NCBI GenBank assembly: GCA_018672475.1
Contig: JABHFS010000189.1
Location: 31,565-95,564 of the forward strand
Length of the DNA: 64,000 nt
From: Gemmatimonadota bacterium
GTDB lineage: Bacteria > Latescibacterota > UBA2968 > UBA8231
Reading direction: 5' to 3'
Made by a program: the position numbers and the translations under genes. The notes below the pieces were generated by a model. The model had not been told where the DNA came from. It was given only the letters and a program-made list of their open reading frames with translations, and did not search any database. Of this stretch, positions 58,907 through 64,000 are shown in pieces (within the stretch, counting starts at the first letter, position 1; every line of letters begins with the position of its first letter).

Positions 58907-60739
58907 TTGGGATACAACAATCTAAAATCATGCGTCTTGGATCTAGAACGGAACGGACATCTTGTCCGCGTTCAGGAGGAAATGGATCCCCATTTAGAAA
59001 TGGCCGAAATTCAGCGCCGCGTATATGAGGCACAAGGTCCGGCCATTTATTTTGAGCGAGTAAAAGGCAGCCCTTTCCCGGCGGTTTGTAACCTGTTTGG
59101 GACGATGGAACGCAGCCGGTTTATGTTTCGCGACACGCTGCGAGCGATGCAAAAAATCATGGCGCTCAAGGCCGACCCCTCGGCCCTGATGAAAAAACCG
59201 TTCACCTACCTGGGCCTGCCTTGGGTCGGCGTGCAAGCCTTGCCGCGCAAGGCGAGGCTTGGCGCGCCGATCCTCTACGGAAAAACCACCATTAGCGCAC
59301 TACCTCAGATCAAATCTTGGCCCGATGACGGTGGCCCTTTTATTACCCTGCCACAAGTGTATACCGAGCACCCCAATTCGCCCGGTCCCATGCAATCTAA
59401 CGTCGGTATGTACCGCATTCAGTTGGGGGGCAACCAATATGTAGCCGACCAGCAAATCGGGATGCATTATCAGATTCATCGAGGCATCGGCGTTCATCAC
59501 CATGCCGCGCTGGAAAAAAGTGAAGACCTGCGGGTGAGCATCTTCGTAGGCGGCCCCCCCTCCCACACCTTTGGGGCGGTAATGCCCCTTCCGGAAGGGC
59601 TGGCTGAAGTGATGTTTATGGGGATGTTGGGCGGTAAAGCCTGGCGCTATGTGCAGCAAAACGGTCATACCTTGTCGGCAGATGCTGATTTTTGCATCGT
59701 GGGCAAGATCTCCCCTACCACGTTACCGGAAGGCCCCTTTGGCGACCACTTGGGGTATTATAGTCTGGCGCACGATTTTCCGGTACTAGAAGTGGAAGCG
59801 GTCTACCATCGCAAAGATGCCATATGGCCTTTTACCGTGGTCGGCCGGCCGCCCCAGGAAGATACTAGTTTCGGGCAATTGATCCACGAGATCACCGAGC
59901 CGGTGGTGCCGAGTGAGATCGCCGGCCTACATGCAATGCACGCCGTGGATGCAGCCGGCGTTCACCCATTGCTGCTTGCTATTGGCAGCGAGCGCTACGT
60001 CCCCTATGGCGAGCGCAAACCGCAAGAGATTCTCACCATCGCCAATGCGATTTTAGGCTTTAGCCAGGCATCATTGGCCAAGTATCTGATGATTATTGCG
60101 AAAGAAGACAATCCCCAGCTGGATATCCACCACATCGATGTATTTATGGCGCATCTGCTGGAGCGTGTCGATTGGACCCGAGACCTCCATTTTCAAACTC
60201 GAACCACTATGGACACACTAGATTATTCGGGCAGTGGGTTTAATGAAGGGTCCAAAGTGGTCATCGCAGCCGCTGGCACAAAACGCAGAGATCTAGCCTC
60301 TGAGCTGCCGAGAGAGATGAAACTTCCGCAGGGATTCAGTAACCCACGCGTTTGTCTTCCTGGGATCATCGCGGTGCAAGCGCCTCGATTCAGCGACCAA
60401 AAACGTGCTGAAGATCAAGCAAATGCATTTTGCAGATACCTAACAGAGGCTGGCTTCGCCAACGGATATCCCTTACTGATATTGGTAGATGATGCGGAAT
60501 TTGCCGCCGCAAAACTGAATAATTTTCTGTGGACTACTTTTACGCGCTCCAATCCCTCTCACGATATTTATGGAGTGGATAGTTTCACCGAGTACAAGCA
60601 TTGGGGTTGCCATGGGCCGTTGGTGATCGATGCCCGGATCAAGCCGCACCATGCCCCCCCTCTGGTAGAGGACGCAAAGGTTACAGCCCGGGTAGATCAA
60701 CTTGCCGTTAAAGGAAGGCCCCTACACGGTATTATTTGA
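58907..60739 (+). CDS. UbiD-family decarboxylase
   Basis: A 610-aa prenylated-FMN-dependent (de)carboxylase. VGMYRIQLGGNQYVADQQIG, HRGIGVHHHAALEK, SIFVGGPPSH, and the catalytic LPEGPFGDHLGYYS (Glu and Asp of the R-E-D triad) follow the family order. The second acidic residue is Asp, as in many bacterial UbiD enzymes. They act on aromatic or alpha,beta-unsaturated acids. No UbiX (prenyltransferase for the cofactor) is adjacent. TTG start at 58907 fits the family N terminus. Confidence 0.92.
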   Translation: MGYNNLKSCVLDLERNGHLVRVQEEMDPHLEMAEIQRRVYEAQGPAIYFERVKGSPFPAVCNLFGTMERSRFMFRDTLRAMQKIMALKADPSALMKKPFTYLGLPWVGVQALPRKARLGAPILYGKTTISALPQIKSWPDDGGPFITLPQVYTEHPNSPGPMQSNVGMYRIQLGGNQYVADQQIGMHYQIHRGIGVHHHAALEKSEDLRVSIFVGGPPSHTFGAVMPLPEGLAEVMFMGMLGGKAWRYVQQNGHTLSADADFCIVGKISPTTLPEGPFGDHLGYYSLAHDFPVLEVEAVYHRKDAIWPFTVVGRPPQEDTSFGQLIHEITEPVVPSEIAGLHAMHAVDAAGVHPLLLAIGSERYVPYGERKPQEILTIANAILGFSQASLAKYLMIIAKEDNPQLDIHHIDVFMAHLLERVDWTRDLHFQTRTTMDTLDYSGSGFNEGSKVVIAAAGTKRRDLASELPREMKLPQGFSNPRVCLPGIIAVQAPRFSDQKRAEDQANAFCRYLTEAGFANGYPLLILVDDAEFAAAKLNNFLWTTFTRSNPSHDIYGVDSFTEYKHWGCHGPLVIDARIKPHHAPPLVEDAKVTARVDQLAVKGRPLHGII

Positions 60740-60864
60740 TATCGATCAGCACAGCGGTAGAACGTTATGTGCAAGCGCATGCTGGATGACCCAACCACTT
60801 CGACCCGACCTATCGAGCACAAAGGATGTCGGCCACTATGATTTATATTGAGGAGATACTCACG

Positions 60865-61314
60865 ATGGAAACACATATCCCACTCATTAGTACCCGAACG
60901 AAGGGCCCGTTGGGGCTCGCTCACCTTCCGAGGCTATGGCTGAAAATGCGTCTGTCGGCAAAGGGAACATTGGCCGATGGATACCGATCGGGCAAAGGCG
61001 GGTTTGATGGCGCGCTACTCGAAGCTCTGGGAATCGATTCGACCGCCGTTGTCGCCTTCGTAAACGAGGCGCAGCCGAGCTACCTGGCGTTCGAGGCCTG
61101 GGTAAAGGAAAATGCAAAACTGGCAAGCCTGACGCCGGAGGCAATCGACCAGTTTAATCAGCGCATCCTTTCATTCCCCAAGCCGGAGCCCGGCCGAAGC
61201 GAAATGCTTGAGAGTCTTGGGTTTCCCCCATCTGACACAGAGTGGCTCGGTACCGATCTCAACGATCTCGACGACTGGCATGGCTTTCATCTGGCGTTGC
61301 TCGATGACGAGTAA
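60865..61314 (+). CDS. DUF5069 family protein
   Basis: A 149-aa protein with KGPLGLAHLPRLWLKMRLSA near the N terminus and FLSFPKPEPG-like and EWLGTDLNDLDDWHGFHL at the end, as in DUF5069. Function unknown. I start at ATG 60865 (GAGGAG nine bases upstream) instead of the earlier in-frame ATGs. It follows the UbiD gene by 125 bp and could be cotranscribed. Confidence 0.7.
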   Translation: METHIPLISTRTKGPLGLAHLPRLWLKMRLSAKGTLADGYRSGKGGFDGALLEALGIDSTAVVAFVNEAQPSYLAFEAWVKENAKLASLTPEAIDQFNQRILSFPKPEPGRSEMLESLGFPPSDTEWLGTDLNDLDDWHGFHLALLDDE

Positions 61315-61396
61315 AGAGGCGATACCCAAGCACGGTGTCTCAGCCCCGGTAGAGCTTTCGTCAGAAAGATCGCAATAAAAGGGGTTGGGATGATCT

Positions 61397-61464
61397 TGGC
61401 GGGAACGTGTGGGAATCGAACCCACCCAGCGTTACTCTCGCAACACCACTACGGTTTTAAAGTC
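61397..61464 (-). tRNA. 3' half of a selenocysteine-type tRNA (attachment-site remnant), anticodon TTA
   Basis: Read on the minus strand: anticodon loop CTTTAAA, 3' anticodon stem ACCGT, long variable arm (GTGTT...AACGC), T-arm GTGGG-TTCGATT-CCCAC, then 8 bases ACGTTCCC, discriminator G and CCA. The eight-base acceptor strand, G73 and GGGTGGGTTCGATTCCCAC-like T-arm are those of tRNA-Sec. The anticodon position reads TTA, not TCA. The 5' half is absent: upstream bases do not pair. Fragments from anticodon loop to CCA are typical attachment sites of tRNA-integrating elements. Confidence 0.7.
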
Positions 61465-61866
61465 AAGATAATAAGAGTTTCCACAACTCTTTTTATACCA
61501 GCATTTTACCTTCTATCTACTTGTTTTTATATCCGTTGCTAATTTAGCCAACTGTCCACATTTGTTTTTAGAACCCTTTCATTGTCTACCGCTCTGACAG
61601 ACGCCTGACACAAAATTGGCACAAATATTACGGGGAAACTCACCGCATTGGATCCCACGCCCTTCGTGTTGCTGGGATGGCCGCAAAATTAGGCTCCACT
61701 CCCACCATTTCAACAACATCCTGTTCGACCTTACGAAACGGCGCGACGGGCGAAGGACGATTCACTCTTTCATACCACTAGGGACAGTGCAATCTCCGAG
61801 CCCAGCTTTGCCGTTACGGTGCTTTAAAAAATTGATGCGTGACGCGCAACGCGCTATATTACACGG
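61465..61866. other. Region inside the putative island edge with a possible integrase remnant
   Basis: About 400 AT-richer bases without an intact gene. A plus-strand frame at about 61629-61710 reads GETHRIGSHALRVAGMAAKL, which resembles the box-II His-x-x-Arg region of tyrosine recombinases (H-x-LR), but the rest is missing. This would fit an integrase beside a tRNA attachment site. The HigBA promoter must also lie here. Confidence 0.3.
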
Positions 61867-62145
61867 ATGATCACTTCGTTCAAGCATAAGGGATTAAAAC
61901 GCTTTTATGAAACTGGGAGCACGGCCGGCATTCAGCCCACCCACAGAAATAGACTTCGACTACAGTTGGCCGCTTTAGACACTGCGGTTAGTATAGAGGA
62001 TATGAACGTGCCTGGATTCAATCTGCACCCTTTGAAAGGGCGCAGAAAAGGGATATGGTCAATCTCTGTAAGCGGAAATTGGCGAATAACCTTTCGATTT
62101 GAAAACGGGAGCGCACACATCGTAGACTATGAGGATTATCACTAA
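61867..62145 (+). CDS. higB: HigB-like toxin (RelE/ParE superfamily)
   Basis: A 92-aa protein of the HigB host-inhibition type: SFKHKGLKRFYETGSTAGIQ, then LQLAALDTAV, GFNLHPLKGRRKGIWSISVS and GNWRITFRF. It is a ribosome-dependent mRNA interferase by family. The toxin gene is first, as usual for HigBA. It overlaps the antitoxin gene by one base. Confidence 0.9.
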   Translation: MITSFKHKGLKRFYETGSTAGIQPTHRNRLRLQLAALDTAVSIEDMNVPGFNLHPLKGRRKGIWSISVSGNWRITFRFENGSAHIVDYEDYH

Positions 62146-62441
62146 TGGCTATGCACAATCCCCTTCATCCAGGCGAGTTCATCAAAGAAATTTATGTTCA
62201 GCCCTTCGCGCTAAGCGCTAGACAGGTGGCTGCCAATCTAAGGGTGTCTCCTTCCACCTTTAATCGCCTATTAAATGGCGAGAGCAATGTCTCCCCTGAA
62301 ATGGCCCTGCGTTTGTCCAAAGTATTGGGACGCAGCCCGGAGAGTTGGCTAGCGATGCAAGATCAATATGATTTGTGGCATGCTGAAAAGAAGGTGGATC
62401 TTCAGGGCATGAAAAAGCTGATGTTATCCGCCGTCGAATAA
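62145..62441 (+). CDS. higA: HigA-like antitoxin (XRE family)
   Basis: A 98-aa protein with HPGEFIKEIYVQPFALSARQ at the start and the XRE helix-turn-helix VAANLRVSPSTFNRLLNGES, ALRLSKVLGRSPESWLAMQ. It neutralises HigB and represses the operon. The ATG overlaps the stop of higB. Confidence 0.9.
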   Translation: MAMHNPLHPGEFIKEIYVQPFALSARQVAANLRVSPSTFNRLLNGESNVSPEMALRLSKVLGRSPESWLAMQDQYDLWHAEKKVDLQGMKKLMLSAVE

Positions 62442-62461
62442 ACTGAGCCGTTCGAACGATC

Positions 62462-63199
62462 CTACAAAAACAGACCGTCCGGTAGCTCCGGCTCATCACC
62501 CCTAAAGCCCTTTTCCACTTTATCAAGTTGCTCCTGGCTCAGATCCGAAATACTCCTAAAATCGGCCCAGCTGACGCGAGCGTCAGTAAAGTCAGCACCA
62601 GAAACTTTGGTGCCCCGCAGGTCTGTTTTCTCGAGTTTTGCTCTTATTAACGAAGCCCGCTCAAGGTTTGATCCATATAGATCGCACCGGTATAATTTCG
62701 CTTCCGACATATTAGCCTGACTAAAGTCTGTTTCCCGAATCGTGCTGCGCGAAAAGTCACAGGCTCCCAGATCTGCGCCTGCAAATGAAACTTCGCAGGC
62801 CTCAATCCGTTGACATGAAGCCGCCCTCATTTCGGCATATCTAAACAAGACGCGGGATGCCATCGTAGACGAATCAAAAATCGCTGAGCATAGATCCGAG
62901 CGATTAAAGGATATCGTCTCGAGTTTTGTAGTTGAAAAGTTGGCGTGCTGTAGGTTCGAATTCTCAAACGATACGGACTCAAGCTGTGCACTCGAGAAAT
63001 TCGCATCTGATAGGTCGACATTGCTGAGGTCGAGATCGACGTAGCTTGTATTGTCATTAAAAACCAATCCCGCCAAGTCTGCCCCCCTCAGATCAATTCG
63101 TGCATTATCGTGCTTTTTGCGCCACGAGTTCCAGATTTCGTTTCCCGACTTTGAATTTGCCGCTTGGCAAAGCCTCGCCACACCATCTTCATTTGCCAT
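62462..63199 (-). CDS. Pentapeptide-repeat protein
   Basis: A 245-aa protein. After about 40 N-terminal residues (QAANSKSGNEIWNSWRKKHD, possibly an effector-associated region) it runs in A(D/N)LxX repeats over residues 43-220, for example LSNVDLSDANFSSAQLESVS and DLGACDFSRSTIRETDFSQA. This forms a right-handed quadrilateral helix. Such proteins can mimic DNA and protect topoisomerases, or act in signalling or defence. ATG 63199 has AGAGGA upstream. Neighbours are HigBA and the DnaB-like ATPase. Confidence 0.88.
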   Translation of the reverse strand: MANEDGVARLCQAANSKSGNEIWNSWRKKHDNARIDLRGADLAGLVFNDNTSYVDLDLSNVDLSDANFSSAQLESVSFENSNLQHANFSTTKLETISFNRSDLCSAIFDSSTMASRVLFRYAEMRAASCQRIEACEVSFAGADLGACDFSRSTIRETDFSQANMSEAKLYRCDLYGSNLERASLIRAKLEKTDLRGTKVSGADFTDARVSWADFRSISDLSQEQLDKVEKGFRGDEPELPDGLFL

Positions 63200-63230
63200 A
63201 TATTTTATTCCTCTCGCCAACCGTACGATC

Positions 63231-64000
63231 TTAGATTCGTATAGACCCCGTCGGCCCATTCCGCTGTTTACTAATCGTTAACTCTACCGCCTTTTCTACT
63301 TCTCCAGTAGTAGCTTCTACCTCGCTGCAGCTTTCTACTAAATCAAGAAACATGATCACATCCGCCTCCTGCTCTATGGCGCCGTATCCTGACGCGCTAA
63401 GATCTGCGGCCTGTGGTCTACGGCCAGTATCATTACTCCATTGAACCAACCCCAACACCGGCGTGCCGAGCGTCCTGGCCATTTTCTTAAGGCTTCTTAC
63501 CACCTCAAGCATAGATTCTCTTTCGCCGTTACCAGCATCATCACCCACTTTGACCAACTGCAAATAGTCAACAATAATCAAGGCCAGCCCGTACTCCCTC
63601 TTTAGCCGGTAAGCCCGCAAGTGCATTTCCAGCTCACTGATATCTCGGGTGTCGTCGATATAGATCGGAGCTTCGCTCAATTTGCTACTAACGCTGGTTA
63701 AACGCTGCCATTCTTCATCGGTGATTCTACCTGTGCTCAGTCTGAAAAGGTCGACCTTTGCTTCAATCGCGAGCAATCGCGTCGTCAATAAATCGCGAGA
63801 TAAATCCAGACTGAAGATTGCTGTAGCCTGCCCACACTCAAGAGCAGCATGCTTTGCAATAGTTACAGCTAAAGCCGTTTTCCCTATGCCCGAAGGGCCC
63901 GCAATTAGGGTAAGGCTACCGCTTTGAAAGCCGAGAAAAAGGCCATCTAACGATGGTAAGCCTGTTGTGATTCCCAATGCTTTTTCAGGCTTGTTGTAAA
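63231..64000 (-). CDS. DnaB-like RecA-fold ATPase, partial at the window edge
   Basis: A protein of at least 255 residues; the frame is open to the window end, so the N terminus is missing. KPEKALGITTGLPSLDGLF is the DnaB linker-to-RecA transition, LIAGPSGIGKTALAV the Walker A, LIIVDYLQLVKVGD the Walker B, QWSNDTGRRP and ADLSASGYGAIEQEADVIMF the arginine-finger/sensor region. It resembles replicative DNA helicases and their phage or plasmid relatives; whether it is a helicase or a RecA-like helper cannot be decided from this part. It belongs to the putative island. Confidence 0.85.
   Translation of the reverse strand, partial: YNKPEKALGITTGLPSLDGLFLGFQSGSLTLIAGPSGIGKTALAVTIAKHAALECGQATAIFSLDLSRDLLTTRLLAIEAKVDLFRLSTGRITDEEWQRLTSVSSKLSEAPIYIDDTRDISELEMHLRAYRLKREYGLALIIVDYLQLVKVGDDAGNGERESMLEVVRSLKKMARTLGTPVLGLVQWSNDTGRRPQAADLSASGYGAIEQEADVIMFLDLVESCSEVEATTGEVEKAVELTISKQRNGPTGSIRI

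Noticed and set aside
61616..61870. 84-aa plus frame before higB
   Set aside because: Composition looks non-coding; only a short neighbouring-frame segment resembles an integrase. Not enough for a gene call.
1..64000. CRISPR arrays, rRNA genes and complete tRNA genes
   Set aside because: No regularly spaced repeats of CRISPR type were seen, and apart from the Sec-type fragment I found no segment with tRNA or rRNA signatures.
1..64000. Insertion sequences with transposase
   Set aside because: No DDE/DEDD or HUH transposase was recognised in any frame; the inverted-repeat element at 22278 carries no gene.

Overview
The window is a 64-kb bacterial chromosome segment with no phage or plasmid backbone. 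It is GC-rich (I judge it visually at roughly 55-60%) except for one strongly AT-rich patch at about 2.8-4.4 kb. The gene mix is four phytanoyl-CoA-type dioxygenases (PhyH), three CxPxR sulfatases, three Gfo/Idh/MocA oxidoreductases, a DUF1080 protein, a UbiD decarboxylase, M20 peptidase, TPR membrane proteins and many decaying genes. This is typical of uncultured, substrate-scavenging marine or sponge-associated lineages such as Poribacteria, Latescibacterota or Planctomycetes-like bacteria. The lineage is an inference from family content only.

Layout. 0-2.8 kb: VirB11/PilT-like ATPase, PhyH, a DUF6817-like protein and a cupin. 2.8-4.4 kb: AT-rich insert with a DUF3347 fragment and a two-gene ThrE-type exporter. 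4.5-8.1 kb: a two-sulfatase operon, its terminator, and a convergent coiled-coil gene broken by one amber codon. 8.2-17 kb: MFS transporter, RNase D, MscS channel, an HTH-MNT/HEPN toxin-antitoxin-like operon whose catalytic motifs are altered, a broken GNAT gene, Ogt, two Gfo/Idh/MocA enzymes and a lipoprotein. 18-27 kb (mostly minus strand): glycosyltransferase, YbaK/ProX deacylase, spermidine-synthase-like protein, sulfatase, BASS transporter, DtxR-type repressor, SUMF1-domain protein and GAPDH. 26.6-32.8 kb: M20 peptidase, a small secreted His-rich peptide, remnants of a two-component system that bracket a PhyH plus Ldh2-type dehydrogenase pair, and another PhyH. 33-41 kb: a large unknown protein, a triple zinc-ribbon-like repeat protein, and a PhyH divergent from a class-V aminotransferase and a 956-aa FAD/Fe-S dehydrogenase (a glycolate/glyoxylate module). 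41-52 kb: decayed ECF sigma factor, two 710-aa membrane-TPR proteins, decayed BrnT/BrnA pair, two epimerases, SDR, a conserved 398-aa protein, an EEP-family hydrolase and DUF1080. 52-61 kb: oligopeptide-type binding lipoprotein, YjfB-like protein, SDR, Eis-like acetyltransferase, Gfo/Idh/MocA, UbiD and DUF5069. 61.4 kb to the end: the 3' half of a selenocysteine-type tRNA marks the edge of what looks like an integrated island carrying HigB/HigA, a pentapeptide-repeat protein and a DnaB-like ATPase.

The most unusual signals are four. (1) A recurring structured element, present four times, with a hairpin followed by CGAGAATGAGCGA; three of the four copies lie in the same orientation just upstream of a start codon. 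(2) The HTH-MNT/HEPN operon with altered active-site residues in both partners and palindromes over its promoter. (3) The Sec-type tRNA 3' fragment whose anticodon reads UUA instead of UCA. (4) A protein made of three 41-residue CX4CX9CX2H repeats.
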